Shown here piece after piece: positions 1-8,921 of a DNA stretch of 64,000 bases. Position numbers and translations under genes: made by a program. The stretch spans positions 620,001 through 684,000 of the forward strand of contig NC_008817.1 in NCBI RefSeq assembly GCF_000015665.1, given 5' to 3'. How positions within the stretch are numbered: the stretch's first letter is position 1; each line of letters starts with the position of its first letter. Under the pieces are notes generated by a model that saw only the letters and a list, made by a program, of their open reading frames with translations, did not search any database and had not been told where the DNA came from. The DNA comes from Prochlorococcus marinus str. MIT 9515 (GTDB lineage: Bacteria > Cyanobacteriota > Cyanobacteriia > PCC-6307 > Cyanobiaceae).

Positions 1-1
1 A

Positions 2-685
2 AGAAGAGGTGTTGATACTGTTCATAGTAGATTTAACACTAGGGTAGCTGTTCTTGCTGGGGATTTTTTATTTGCTCAAGCTAGTTGGCATTTGGCAAAC
101 TTGGATAATGTAAAAGTAGTTAAATTACTTAGTAGAGTAATAATGGATTTAGCAGAAGGTGAAATAAAGCAAAATCTTAATAGATTTGATTCTGGACAAA
201 CTTTTTCGAAATATATTAATAAGAGTTATTGTAAAACAGCCTCTTTAATTGCTAATAGTACTAAAGCTGCGGGTGTCTTGAGTAATTTAGAAGATGATAA
301 ATTAAATTGTCTATATGAATTTGGTAAGAATATTGGATTAGCTTTTCAAGTGGTTGATGATATTCTCGATTTTACAGGAAACGATAAACAATTAGGAAAA
401 CCAGCTGTAAGTGATCTTGCTAGTGGTTACCTTACTGCACCTGTTTTATATGCTCTAGAAGAAAATAAAAATTTATCTGTTTTGATAAATAGAGAACTTG
501 TAGAAAAGGAAGACTTAAATAATGCTTTAAATATTGTTATGAACTCTCAAGCTATTCAGCGTTCTAGAAAATTAGCCGAAGATTTTGCCGTTCTCTCGAA
601 GGAAGCTATATTATGGCTTCCTAATTCAGAATATAAAAGAGCTTTACTAGCTTTACCAGAATTCGTTCTGAGTCGTATTTCTTAG
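2..685 (+). CDS. sds: Polyprenyl (solanesyl-type) diphosphate synthase, 3' part
   Basis: The reading frame is open from base 2, so the N-terminus lies outside the window; 227 residues are visible. They begin RRGVDTVHSRFNTR and GDFLFAQASW, which normally follow the first Asp-rich motif of trans-polyprenyl synthases, and they include the second Asp-rich motif in FQVVDDILDFTG. The family condenses isopentenyl diphosphate into long prenyl chains, here most likely the plastoquinone side chain. The C-terminus is complete. The long-chain assignment rests on the conserved stretch around the first motif; exact chain length cannot be read from sequence. Confidence 0.9.
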   Translation, partial: RRGVDTVHSRFNTRVAVLAGDFLFAQASWHLANLDNVKVVKLLSRVIMDLAEGEIKQNLNRFDSGQTFSKYINKSYCKTASLIANSTKAAGVLSNLEDDKLNCLYEFGKNIGLAFQVVDDILDFTGNDKQLGKPAVSDLASGYLTAPVLYALEENKNLSVLINRELVEKEDLNNALNIVMNSQAIQRSRKLAEDFAVLSKEAILWLPNSEYKRALLALPEFVLSRIS

Positions 686-782
686 ATTTATCAAAAAATA
701 AATTTTTGTAGTTTAAAATACATTAAATTTCTTTCAAATTTATAATGTATTTGACTAAATAAATTGTGACTAGATTCATCTA

Positions 783-2765
783 ATGACACTAGATAAGAAA
801 CATTCAATCAATAATATTCTTGAAGAAAAGAGACTCTTCCCTCCTTCAAAAGAATTTTCAGAAAAATCAAATATAAAAAGTTTTGAAGAATTACAACTTT
901 TAAAAAAACAGTCTTTAGAGAACCCAATGAAATTCTGGGAATCCTTTGGAAAATCGGAAATTGATTGGTTTGAACCATTTAAGACTGTTTTAGACCGAGA
1001 AAATGCTCCCTTTTTTAAATGGTTCAAGGAAGGTAAATTAAATATTACTTATAACTGCTTAGATAGACATATTAAAAACGGGATTGGGAATAAAACAGCA
1101 CTTATATGGGAAGGTGAGCCTGGGGATAGTAGGAAATACACTTATCAAGAACTTCTCAATGAAGTATGTAAAGCTGCGAACGCTTTTAAATCTTTAGGAA
1201 TTAAAAAAGGTGATTTGGTATGTATTTATATGCCAATGATTCCTGAGGCGATGTTTGCCATGCTAGCTTGCGCAAGAATTGGAGCTGCACATTCAGTTGT
1301 CTTTGGGGGATTCTCTTCAGAAGCGTTAAAGGATAGATTAATAGACGGAAGTGTGAAATTTGTTATTACTGCAGATGGTGGGTTTAGAAAAGATAAGGTG
1401 ATTGAGCTTAAGAAAGCTGTTGATGCTGCAATTGAAAGTGGGGCAAATGAAATTGTTGAAAAAGTTATAGTTGTTCAAAGAACTAAAGAAAATATTTTGA
1501 TGATAAATAATAGGGATTTTTGGTGGCATGAATTATTAAGAGATCAAAAAGATTGGTGTGAACCCGAAATTATGAATAGCGAGGATAGATTATTTGTCTT
1601 GTATACTTCTGGTTCTACTGGTAAACCCAAGGGAATAGTTCATACTACTGCTGGTTATAATCTCTGGTCTCACTTAACATTCAAGTGGATTTTTGACATA
1701 AAAGATGACGATATATATTGGTGTACAGCAGATGTTGGGTGGATTACTGGTCATAGTTACATAGTCTATGGGCCCTTATCAAATGGAGCAACAACTCTTA
1801 TGTTTGAGGGTGTTCCAAGGGCCTCTAATTTAGGAGCTTTTTGGGAAGTGATCCAAAAATATAAAGTTACAATTTTCTATACAGCGCCTACAGCGATAAG
1901 ATCATTTATGAAATCTGGACGTGAAATTCCTGATCAATATGATTTAAGATCTTTGAGACTGTTGGGTACAGTTGGCGAACCTATTAATCCCGAAGCATGG
2001 ATTTGGTACAGAGATGTAATAGGTGATAATAAGTGTCCGATTGTAGATACATGGTGGCAAACAGAAACTGGGGGTATAATGATTAGCCCCTTCCCCGGGG
2101 CCGTTGCTACGAAGCCAGGTTCGGCATCATTCTCTTTGCCAGGTATTGAGGTTGAAATTGTAAATAAAAATGGAGAAAAGGTAGCGAAAAATGAGGGAGG
2201 ATATTTAATCGTTAAAAAACCTTGGCCCGGGATGATGCGAACAATTCATGGTAATTCTGAGAGATATTTAGAAAGTTACTGGAATTTTATTTCTTATAAG
2301 AATGAAAAAAATGTTTATTTCGCTGGAGATGGAGCACGAATTGATAATGATGGATATATCTGGATTATGGGAAGAGTCGATGATGTTATAAGTGTGTCAG
2401 GACATCGCTTGGGAACTATGGAAATCGAATCTGCACTAGTAAGTCATAAATCAGTTGCGGAAGCTGCGGTTGTTGGAAGAAAAGATGATTTAAAAGGTGA
2501 GGTAATAGTTGCGTTTTTATCTTTAGAAAAGGATGTCAAGAGTTCTAAGGAATTAGAGAAGGAATTAAAGAATCACGTCGTAAAAGAAATTGGAATAATT
2601 GCCAAGCCAGAACAAATAATAGTTTCAGATTCTCTTCCAAAAACACGAAGCGGAAAAATAATGAGGAGAATTTTAAGATCCTTGGCGGCGGGGGAAAAAA
2701 TCAATGGAGATATAAGTACCCTTGAGGATAGTTCTGTTTTGGAAAAATTAAAGAAGAGTACTTAA
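783..2765 (+). CDS. acs: Acetyl-CoA synthetase (AMP-forming)
   Basis: This 660-residue protein has the full length of the Acs family, which activates acetate to acetyl-CoA through acetyl-AMP. Visible signatures are the P-loop-like [15 protein letters not shown], the adenylation motif WWQTETGG, the hinge region [16 protein letters not shown] and, near the C-terminus, [11 protein letters not shown]. The lysine in that last motif is the catalytic residue that protein acetylation controls in well-studied homologues. The ATG start follows an AT-rich 97-bp spacer. Its last 4 bases overlap the end of the convergent DUF1350 gene. Confidence 0.97.
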   Translation: MTLDKKHSINNILEEKRLFPPSKEFSEKSNIKSFEELQLLKKQSLENPMKFWESFGKSEIDWFEPFKTVLDRENAPFFKWFKEGKLNITYNCLDRHIKNGIGNKTALIWEGEPGDSRKYTYQELLNEVCKAANAFKSLGIKKGDLVCIYMPMIPEAMFAMLACARIGAAHSVVFGGFSSEALKDRLIDGSVKFVITADGGFRKDKVIELKKAVDAAIESGANEIVEKVIVVQRTKENILMINNRDFWWHELLRDQKDWCEPEIMNSEDRLFVLYTSGSTGKPKGIVHTTAGYNLWSHLTFKWIFDIKDDDIYWCTADVGWITGHSYIVYGPLSNGATTLMFEGVPRASNLGAFWEVIQKYKVTIFYTAPTAIRSFMKSGREIPDQYDLRSLRLLGTVGEPINPEAWIWYRDVIGDNKCPIVDTWWQTETGGIMISPFPGAVATKPGSASFSLPGIEVEIVNKNGEKVAKNEGGYLIVKKPWPGMMRTIHGNSERYLESYWNFISYKNEKNVYFAGDGARIDNDGYIWIMGRVDDVISVSGHRLGTMEIESALVSHKSVAEAAVVGRKDDLKGEVIVAFLSLEKDVKSSKELEKELKNHVVKEIGIIAKPEQIIVSDSLPKTRSGKIMRRILRSLAAGEKINGDISTLEDSSVLEKLKKST

Positions 2766-3484
2766 ATTGAATTTTCAATCAAATTTGAAATCTGTTTAAT
2801 TGTATATCTTTTTAAATCATCATCAGCCCAATCTCCTAATAAATTTTCCCTTAGCCCAGCGCTAGCGATAATAGTATGCGTTCCTTTAAGCTTTATCCCT
2901 TTTGAGTTGTCTTCTTTTCTTGCTCTAAGACAAGAAAGTAATTTATCTGTTTGATCTAATTTATCTGAATTAAATTTTATTAGAAAATTATTTTTTTGAG
3001 TATAAGTTTTTTCAATTATCCCGTATGTTCTGTTGGGGCTTGGACTGAATTCACTTTTGAATTCTAATTTCTGAGAAAATTGCTTTAAAAATGGAATAGA
3101 TCGGTTTGCACTAAAATTATTAAAACTTATAGATATAAATTTTTCACAATTCCTACCCCCATCTGGAGAAATTAGGTGAAGTTTACAACCAAGACTATGC
3201 CCAATTCTAATAGATGGAATTGATATTCCTATTCTTTTTGATAATGATCTTTGACAATTTTTAAAATCTTTCCATGCTTTAATAGCTAGTTCTTGATGAT
3301 CAAATTGTGGGGTATACCTATATGCGTGAACTGCATAATTTTTGTTTATTAAGCTTTTTATAAATCTTTTATAAGTTAAATCTGGTTTTGATGCTAGATA
3401 ACTTCCTCCAATAAATTCAATAATTTTTTTTGGATTTGAAGGCCAATAGCAATAGTTACTAAATTGATATTTTGAATAAATCAT
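2762..3484 (-). CDS. DUF1350 family alpha/beta-hydrolase-like protein
   Basis: The 240-residue product matches the DUF1350 family of cyanobacteria and plastids. The N-terminus runs [19 protein letters not shown] nucleophile-elbow-like GHSLGCKLH near residue 115 suggests an alpha/beta hydrolase fold with a serine nucleophile. No substrate is established for the family to my knowledge. The gene is convergent with acs, overlapping it by 4 bp. Family assignment is good; enzymatic activity is inference. Confidence 0.8.
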   Translation of the reverse strand: MIYSKYQFSNYCYWPSNPKKIIEFIGGSYLASKPDLTYKRFIKSLINKNYAVHAYRYTPQFDHQELAIKAWKDFKNCQRSLSKRIGISIPSIRIGHSLGCKLHLISPDGGRNCEKFISISFNNFSANRSIPFLKQFSQKLEFKSEFSPSPNRTYGIIEKTYTQKNNFLIKFNSDKLDQTDKLLSCLRARKEDNSKGIKLKGTHTIIASAGLRENLLGDWADDDLKRYTIKQISNLIENSI

Positions 3485-3622
3485 TGTTATGTATTTTATT
3501 CAGAATTTAATGAGGTTTTTCTAAATAAGATTAAAATTCTTAATTAATTTTGTTTAATTATTATTAATTTAAGAGAAAAAAATATTAAATGCGTCAAGAT
3601 AAATTAGAGTTTTTTTTGATAA

Positions 3623-4435
3623 TTGGAACCATCTAACAAAAAAGTATTAAATCAACTGGATTTTCTTAAAAATGAAATTACAAATAATGATCTTGAAATA
3701 AAAAAAACTTTAAATCAATCAATCTCAAACTCTAAAGTAAGAACTCAAAATAAAAAAATTGAAAAAATTTTAATTCTTGATACTGAAACTACTGGTTTAG
3801 ACGAAAATAAAGATGAAATTATCGAGATAGGTTGTATTTTATTTCATGTGACTTCTAAATCAGTGCTCTCACAGGTTTCGTTCTTATTCCCAGTAAGTTC
3901 AAATGAAGCGGAACATGTTAATGGGATATCTGCAGAAGTTAGTAATATTAAACAACCTTGGGAAGAGGGCTTGAATTTCTTTTTGAAACTTGTGGATTGC
4001 GCAGATTTAATAGTTGCCCATAATGTTGAGTTTGACAAGAAATGGTTTGGTAAAGGGAGATTGCCCAATTTAGAGAAAAATTGGATTTGTAGTTTAGAGG
4101 ATATTAATTGGTCATTTCAAAAAAACTTAAAAAATAGACCTTCAGTAACTGATCTTGCTTTGTCTTTCTCAATCCCCGTTTGGAGCTTACATAGAGCCTT
4201 ATCTGATTGCTTTTATATCTCGGAAGTCTTCAAAAAATGCGAGAATTTAGAGGAACTTCTTATTAAAGCGACAGAACCAAGATTTTTATATAAAGCATTG
4301 GTAACTTATTCAGAAAGATCACTAGCTAAGAAGGCGGGATTTCGCTGGAATAATCCTGCCGAGGGTGCTTGGGCTAGAAAATTAACTGTTGAAGAGGCTA
4401 ATAGCCTTGATTTTAAAGTGCAGATAATAAACTAA
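3623..4435 (+). CDS. DnaQ-like 3'-5' exonuclease
   Basis: This 270-residue protein has a DEDDh exonuclease domain at about residues 48-205: Exo I as LDTETTGLDENKDEIIEIG, Exo II as AHNVEFDKKW, and the terminal motif as HRALSDCFY. Such domains trim DNA 3' ends in proofreading or repair. The basic N-terminal 45 residues are probably flexible. The C-terminal segment AKKAGFRWNN...AWARKL is an accessory motif seen behind some phage and bacterial exonuclease domains. The start is a TTG; no better start lies in frame. It is not a full PolIII epsilon or PolC, so its in vivo role is open. Confidence 0.85.
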   Translation: MEPSNKKVLNQLDFLKNEITNNDLEIKKTLNQSISNSKVRTQNKKIEKILILDTETTGLDENKDEIIEIGCILFHVTSKSVLSQVSFLFPVSSNEAEHVNGISAEVSNIKQPWEEGLNFFLKLVDCADLIVAHNVEFDKKWFGKGRLPNLEKNWICSLEDINWSFQKNLKNRPSVTDLALSFSIPVWSLHRALSDCFYISEVFKKCENLEELLIKATEPRFLYKALVTYSERSLAKKAGFRWNNPAEGAWARKLTVEEANSLDFKVQIIN

Positions 4436-4464
4436 TATTTTATTTTTTCTAAACTTAAATATTA

Positions 4465-4866
4465 TTAGTGGTTTTTACATGGCATCCATTTCTCTCCCAT
4501 TTTGTGTGCACCTATGCAGCCATATTTTGCAGCCTCTCTTTCAGCTTCTTCTTTTGTTTTAAAAAGTCCTGGCATGATTTTCTCGGATCGACTCTGATGA
4601 TCATGGATTTGTGATTTGGGAGAATATTCCCATAAACCCATTGTGGTAATTCCAGCAGAAATGATTCCCATACCCACTACTGATAAGTTGACTATTCCCA
4701 TAGCAACAGCACCAAAAGAAAAAACACCCATTGGAACGACCCCAATACTAATAACACCCATTGGTACTATTCCAATGGAAACAATACCCAAAGGGGCAAT
4801 GCCGAATGCAACTTTTTTTGGCTTTGTGCCACAATGCTGACTCTCTTTATTATTAGTTATTCCCAA
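4465..4866 (-). CDS. Gly-every-fifth-residue repeat protein with DUF3721 tail
   Basis: The protein has 133 residues. From residue 22 to 77 a glycine recurs every fifth position, with one serine (62) breaking the run, in units such as IVPMG, VISIG and VVPMG. The units alternate P and S at the third position, so the true period is about ten. The stretch is entirely hydrophobic and could be a membrane-inserted or beta-helical array. A DUF3721-like tail follows, about residues 98-133, from MPGLFKTKEEAEREAAK to EKWMPCKNH. DUF3721 is a short picocyanobacterial domain of unknown role. The facing strand is also open because of the repeat, but shows no domain. Confidence 0.75.
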   Translation of the reverse strand: MGITNNKESQHCGTKPKKVAFGIAPLGIVSIGIVPMGVISIGVVPMGVFSFGAVAMGIVNLSVVGMGIISAGITTMGLWEYSPKSQIHDHQSRSEKIMPGLFKTKEEAEREAAKYGCIGAHKMGEKWMPCKNH

Positions 4867-4964
4867 TATTTTGTAAGAATGTTAGATTAAATTATGACAT
4901 ACAGAATCTCAGCAAAATTGAATTTCTATGTAAATTAAAAAATTTGAATTATTAATTTAGAACT

Positions 4965-6254
4965 TTGAATAACCTTAAAAATCTTAGAGGAACAGTTGAT
5001 CTTTTGCCTGACAACTTAATAAAGTGGCAAAATGTTGAAAAAATAATATTAGAGCTGCTTTTAAGAGCCTCTGTGAAGGAAATTAGAACTCCTATATTAG
5101 AAATGACTGAATTATTTATGCGAGGTATTGGAGAGGGTACCGATGTCGTTAGCAAAGAGATGTATACATTTTTAGATAGAGGTGAAAGGTCATGCACTTT
5201 AAGACCAGAGGGGACTGCCTCCGTTGCAAGAGCAATAATACAAAATGGAATATCAAGTAAATCCTTACAAAAACTTTGGTACATGGGGCCAATGTTTAGA
5301 TATGAGAGACCTCAAGCAGGCAGGCAAAGGCAATTTCATCAGTTAGGAGTTGAATTTATTGGTTATGATTCGGTAAGGAGTGATATCGAGATAATTGCTT
5401 TGGCTTGGGATATTTTGGAGAAATTAGGAATAAAAGAGCTAAATCTTGAAATTAATACTTTAGGTGACTTTAATGACAGGTCAAATTTTCAGAAAGCTTT
5501 CTTAAAATGGTTAGAAGTTAACAAAAATGACTTAGATTTGGATTCTCAAAATAGAATAGTTAAGAACCCTTTAAGAATTTTTGATACTAAGAATGCGAAA
5601 ACAAAAAGCATTCTTGAAGATGCTCCAAAATTATTTGACTTTTTGTCTGAAAAAAGTCTTAAGAGATATATAAATATTAAAGAAATGTTAAAGCTTCTTA
5701 AAATACCTTTTATAGAAAATTTCAATTTAGTAAGAGGGTTGGATTATTACACACATACTGCATTTGAAATTACAAGTGGTGCACTTGGCTCGCAAGCTAC
5801 AGTTTGCGGGGGAGGCAGATATGATAATTTGATTAATCAAATGGGAGGAACAGAAACTCCAGCAATTGGATTTGCAATTGGATTAGAGAGACTTATTCTT
5901 TTGGCGGGTAAAGATCTTGAAGAAAGTAGAGAAACTGATATTTATATTGTTAATAAAGGGTTTCAAGCTGAAATATTGGCTATTGACTTATCAAGGAAGC
6001 TAAGAAATTATGATTTGATAATTGAATTAGATTTAAGTGGAGCATCATTTTCTAAGCAATTTAAAAAAGCTAATAAATTAAAATCAAAAAGTATTATTAT
6101 AATTGGAGATGATGAAGCTTTAAAAAATGAATTTAAAATAAGGCTTTTTAATAATATCAATGTAGAAAATCATGAAGCTAATATATCCTTTGAGGATGAT
6201 ATTAAATTAGAAAAGTGGTTAAAGACTAATTTTCTTTTAGATAAAAACCTTTAG
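4965..6254 (+). CDS. hisS: Histidyl-tRNA synthetase
   Basis: This 429-residue class II aminoacyl-tRNA synthetase charges tRNA-His. Motif 1 lies around IRTPILEMTELFMRGIGE, motif 2 is FRYERPQAGRQRQFHQLGVE, the histidine-specific motif is LVRGLDYYTHTAFEI, and motif 3 contains GFAIGLERL. The anticodon-binding domain fills the C-terminus. The start is TTG, giving MNNLKNLRGTVDLLP, which aligns with the usual N-terminus of the family. It runs into the two downstream small genes with a 3-bp gap, suggesting cotranscription. Confidence 0.97.
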   Translation: MNNLKNLRGTVDLLPDNLIKWQNVEKIILELLLRASVKEIRTPILEMTELFMRGIGEGTDVVSKEMYTFLDRGERSCTLRPEGTASVARAIIQNGISSKSLQKLWYMGPMFRYERPQAGRQRQFHQLGVEFIGYDSVRSDIEIIALAWDILEKLGIKELNLEINTLGDFNDRSNFQKAFLKWLEVNKNDLDLDSQNRIVKNPLRIFDTKNAKTKSILEDAPKLFDFLSEKSLKRYINIKEMLKLLKIPFIENFNLVRGLDYYTHTAFEITSGALGSQATVCGGGRYDNLINQMGGTETPAIGFAIGLERLILLAGKDLEESRETDIYIVNKGFQAEILAIDLSRKLRNYDLIIELDLSGASFSKQFKKANKLKSKSIIIIGDDEALKNEFKIRLFNNINVENHEANISFEDDIKLEKWLKTNFLLDKNL

Positions 6255-6257
6255 AAT

Positions 6258-6524
6258 ATGAAGATTGTATTATTTGTTTCTTTATTAGTTATGTTTTCAT
6301 TTATATTTCTAAAATTTTACAAATATAAAAAAGCTTTAAAAAAAAATAAAGATATTACCTTTAATAAAGGTAATTTGTATGAATGGATGGATTTGACAAA
6401 AAAAGAAAGATTTAATTTGTCAAAAAACGACTCTAATTCATACTTTAAAAAAAGGAAAAGTCTATTAAATGAAATTAGAAAAGAATATCAAAATATTTCT
6501 AAAAATGATAAAAAAAGTTTATAA
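6258..6524 (+). CDS. Small membrane-anchored protein, unknown
   Basis: This 88-residue product starts with one strong hydrophobic segment (about residues 2-20, IVLFVSLLVMFSFIFLKF), followed by a very Lys/Asn-rich cytoplasmic tail. I do not recognise the family. It sits 3 bp after hisS and 14 bp before the next gene, so it is probably read from the hisS transcript. Tight spacing and a clear membrane anchor support a real gene. Confidence 0.6.
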   Translation: MKIVLFVSLLVMFSFIFLKFYKYKKALKKNKDITFNKGNLYEWMDLTKKERFNLSKNDSNSYFKKRKSLLNEIRKEYQNISKNDKKSL

Positions 6525-6538
6525 GTTTTTTAATAATT

Positions 6539-6841
6539 GTGAAAATCTGCTGGACTTCAAACAAATCAATTAAGGGATTAAGACATTTTGTTTTAGTTAA
6601 TGAAATCAATGAAGAAGATCAAATTAATTTTTTGATGGTTTCTGTTATTGATGTAGAAGTCAGCTTGAAAATCTCAAGCCAAGAATTATTTAATAGCGGT
6701 AATTGGAATGAAGGATGGTTAAATATGCCTAAAAGTGAATCGATAACTAAAGATTATTTAGATTACAAATTAAGTAAAAATTTTAAAAAAAGCTTTAACA
6801 AAATATTTGTTAACAAAAATTCCTTATTTAATATCTCTTGA
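6539..6841 (+). CDS. Small Trp-containing conserved protein (TIGR02450-like)
   Basis: The 100-residue protein begins with a GTG codon: MKICWTSNKSIKGLRHFVLVNE. The W-T-x-x and R-H-F-x-V spacing resembles the small tryptophan-rich family TIGR02450, which has no assigned function. A later block, SGNWNEGWLNMPKS, is also Trp-bearing. It follows the membrane protein closely in the hisS cluster. The family match is from memory of the motif and is moderate only. Confidence 0.55.
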   Translation: MKICWTSNKSIKGLRHFVLVNEINEEDQINFLMVSVIDVEVSLKISSQELFNSGNWNEGWLNMPKSESITKDYLDYKLSKNFKKSFNKIFVNKNSLFNIS

Positions 6842-6976
6842 TTTTAGGTAAAAATATTAAATCAAACTAACAACAAAGTTTGTATTCTTATCAAATTAAC
6901 AATTATTTAAAACTTTACTCCCCTTTCAAAGTTTGAAAATAAACGTTATTAAGGATTAATAATATTTACTTAATCA

Positions 6977-7213
6977 ATGTTAGAAAATATATGGCACTCA
7001 TCTTACTCTACTGCCAAGAATTTAGGAACTACGGAAGTAAAACTCTCCTATCTAAGAGAGAATGGTTTTTTTAAACCGGGTATACATTGGAAAAGCTGTC
7101 CTCATGGTCAAAATAAACCTTGGAATCCAGATGCTCTTTATAATCCAATATTGTGTAAAAAAATTATTGATAAATTCTATTTTGAAGATGAATATGGCAA
7201 ATATGTAGCTTGA
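6977..7213 (+). CDS. Small putative helix-turn-helix protein
   Basis: This 78-residue product has its own ATG after a 135-bp spacer. The pattern TEVKLSYLRENGFFKPGIHWKSC resembles the second helix and wing of MerR or excisionase-type DNA-binding proteins, where a 'leu-x-x-leu...GxFxxGxHW' pattern is common. A Cys-His-Gly segment (CPHGQNKPW) follows. No partner domain is attached. The DNA-binding reading is inference. Confidence 0.55.
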   Translation: MLENIWHSSYSTAKNLGTTEVKLSYLRENGFFKPGIHWKSCPHGQNKPWNPDALYNPILCKKIIDKFYFEDEYGKYVA

Positions 7214-7269
7214 TTTAGGCGTAATCTTAAAATCTTTCAGATTCAGGATATCAATTTTAAAGCAGAATT

Positions 7270-7446
7270 CTATTTAACTAGATTTTCGTCCTCACAATCA
7301 GCCAAAGTGGTTTGTAGTATTGGATACAAATTAATCATATTAATATATTGCTCTGATTTGCGATAAGATTTTGCAGCTTCTTTGTAATGCCCTTCTGATT
7401 TCATTTCTAATGAAATTTTTCTAGAAGATCTTTGAGAGGTTGTCAT
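7270..7446 (-). CDS. Short basic protein, 58 aa, unknown
   Basis: An ATG frame of 58 codons starts MTTSQRSSRKISLEMKSEG and ends DEDENLVK-like in CEDENLVK before TAG. A purine-rich GAGAAGAAG tract precedes the ATG as a possible ribosome site. Codon choice is AT-rich but uses sensible residues: a basic, Ser-rich N-terminus, a Tyr/Lys middle (AAKSYRKSEQY) and an acidic end. It lies divergent to pcbA in an otherwise empty spacer. I do not recognise the family. Confidence 0.5.
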   Translation of the reverse strand: MTTSQRSSRKISLEMKSEGHYKEAAKSYRKSEQYINMINLYPILQTTLADCEDENLVK

Positions 7447-7754
7447 GAGAAGAGTTATCTTCTTCTCTTTTTAGTAATTGTTTGATCTTGGGTCAATAAT
7501 GTATTTGCTTTATTACACAAAAAATTGTGAATGTCAGCAAAAAAAGATTTATAACAATTTTGAATTCATTTAAAAATCTATTAGATGCAATTAATTTTTC
7601 AAGTAAATCTAACTTCTTTGCACTCTAGATTTCACTTGAAATAAGCTTTACTTAAATCTCTTTAGAATTAATAACCTTTACAATTTTGTTGTGAATTAAG
7701 CTCTTTGATGAAATATAAAGTATTCTCGAAACGTTTAAGCTAATCAATTCCTAA
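7447..7754. other. Upstream region of pcbA, no gene seen
   Basis: This 308-bp non-coding stretch separates the 58-aa minus-strand gene from pcbA and should carry the promoter and leader of the antenna gene. A -10-like TATAAA lies at 7714-7719, with a weak TTGTGA 19 bp before it. No operator with clear symmetry was found. Confidence 0.4.
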
Positions 7755-8813
7755 ATGCAAACCTATGGCAATCCAGATACTACCTACGGATGGTGGGCTG
7801 GTAACTCAGGTGTAGCGAATCGCTCAGGAAAATTCATTGCTGCTCATGTAGCTCATGCAGGATTAATTGTTTTCTGGGCGGGTGCTTTCACCCTTTTCGA
7901 ACTTTCACGATTCGACCCAAGTGTTCCAATGGGACATCAACCTCTAATCGTTCTACCTCATTTAGCAACCCTAGGAATTGGGTTTGATGCTGATGGAGTA
8001 ATGATGGGAGATACTAAGCCTGTCCTTGCGATAGCAATAGTTCACTTAGTCTCTTCCATGGTTTTGGCTGCCGGAGGACTTTTACATTCTCTACTTCTTC
8101 CAGGGAATTTAGAAGAGTCTGACGTGGCTAAAGCTAGGAAATTCAATATTGAATGGGATAATCCAGACAAATTGACTTTCATTCTTGGACATCACCTTAT
8201 TATTCTAGGATTTGCTGTCATTGCTTTCGTCGAATGGGCGAGAGTCCACGGTGTTTATGATCCAGCTATTGGTGCGGTAAGAAAGGTTGAGTATGATTTA
8301 AATCTTGCTCATATTTGGAATCACCAAACTGATTTCTTGACTATTGATAGTCTTGAAGATGTTATGGGAGGACATGCCTTCTTAGCTTTTGTCGAAATTA
8401 CTGGTGGTGCTTGGCATATTGCTACAAAACAAGTTGGTGAATTCACTAAATTCAAAGGGAAAGGACTTCTTTCTGCAGAAGCCGTACTTTCATGGTCTCT
8501 TGCAGGAATTGGTTGGATGGCAATTATAGCTGCCTTCTGGAGTGCATCAAATACAACAGTTTATCCAACTGAATTTTTTGGTGAACCACTTGAATTGAAA
8601 TTTAGTATTTCTCCTTATTGGGTTGATACAGTTGATCTCCCTGATGGTTCTTACACCTCAAGGGCATGGTTAGCAAATGTACATTACTATTTTGGTTTCT
8701 TCTTTATTCAAGGTCATCTATGGCATGCATTAAGAGCATTAGGATTTGACTTTAAGAGAGTTACAAATGCTATCAGTAATATTGATAGTGCTACTGTTAC
8801 TCTTAAAGATTAA
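7755..8813 (+). CDS. pcbA: Chlorophyll a/b-binding antenna protein Pcb
   Basis: The 352-residue protein begins [19 protein letters not shown] and shows the six-helix CP43-like antenna layout without the large lumenal loop of CP43. Conserved His residues, as in [20 protein letters not shown] and [16 protein letters not shown], are chlorophyll ligands of the family. Pcb binds divinyl chlorophylls and serves as the main thylakoid antenna in Prochlorococcus. GC content is higher than its surroundings, as expected of a strongly expressed gene. A strong terminator follows, so it is probably monocistronic. Confidence 0.97.
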   Translation: MQTYGNPDTTYGWWAGNSGVANRSGKFIAAHVAHAGLIVFWAGAFTLFELSRFDPSVPMGHQPLIVLPHLATLGIGFDADGVMMGDTKPVLAIAIVHLVSSMVLAAGGLLHSLLLPGNLEESDVAKARKFNIEWDNPDKLTFILGHHLIILGFAVIAFVEWARVHGVYDPAIGAVRKVEYDLNLAHIWNHQTDFLTIDSLEDVMGGHAFLAFVEITGGAWHIATKQVGEFTKFKGKGLLSAEAVLSWSLAGIGWMAIIAAFWSASNTTVYPTEFFGEPLELKFSISPYWVDTVDLPDGSYTSRAWLANVHYYFGFFFIQGHLWHALRALGFDFKRVTNAISNIDSATVTLKD

Positions 8814-8837
8814 ATTTTAAATCATTAATAATATTTA

Positions 8838-8866
8838 AAGGCCTCATTATTTGAGGCCTTTTTTAT
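8838..8866 (+). terminator. Rho-independent terminator of pcbA
   Basis: A perfect 9-bp stem (AAGGCCTCA / TGAGGCCTT) closes a 5-base loop and is followed by a T run. It starts 24 bp after the pcbA stop codon. Confidence 0.92.
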
Positions 8867-8921
8867 TTGGTAAGATTAATTTATTAAATTAAATTTATAG
8901 AGTTATTAAATCTCGAACTAA

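Noticed and set aside
4616-4840. Plus-strand frame of about 74 codons opposite the glycine-repeat gene
   Set aside because: It is the mirror of the repeat (IPIGTTPI-like units) and has no domain, while the minus-strand frame ends in a known DUF3721 tail.
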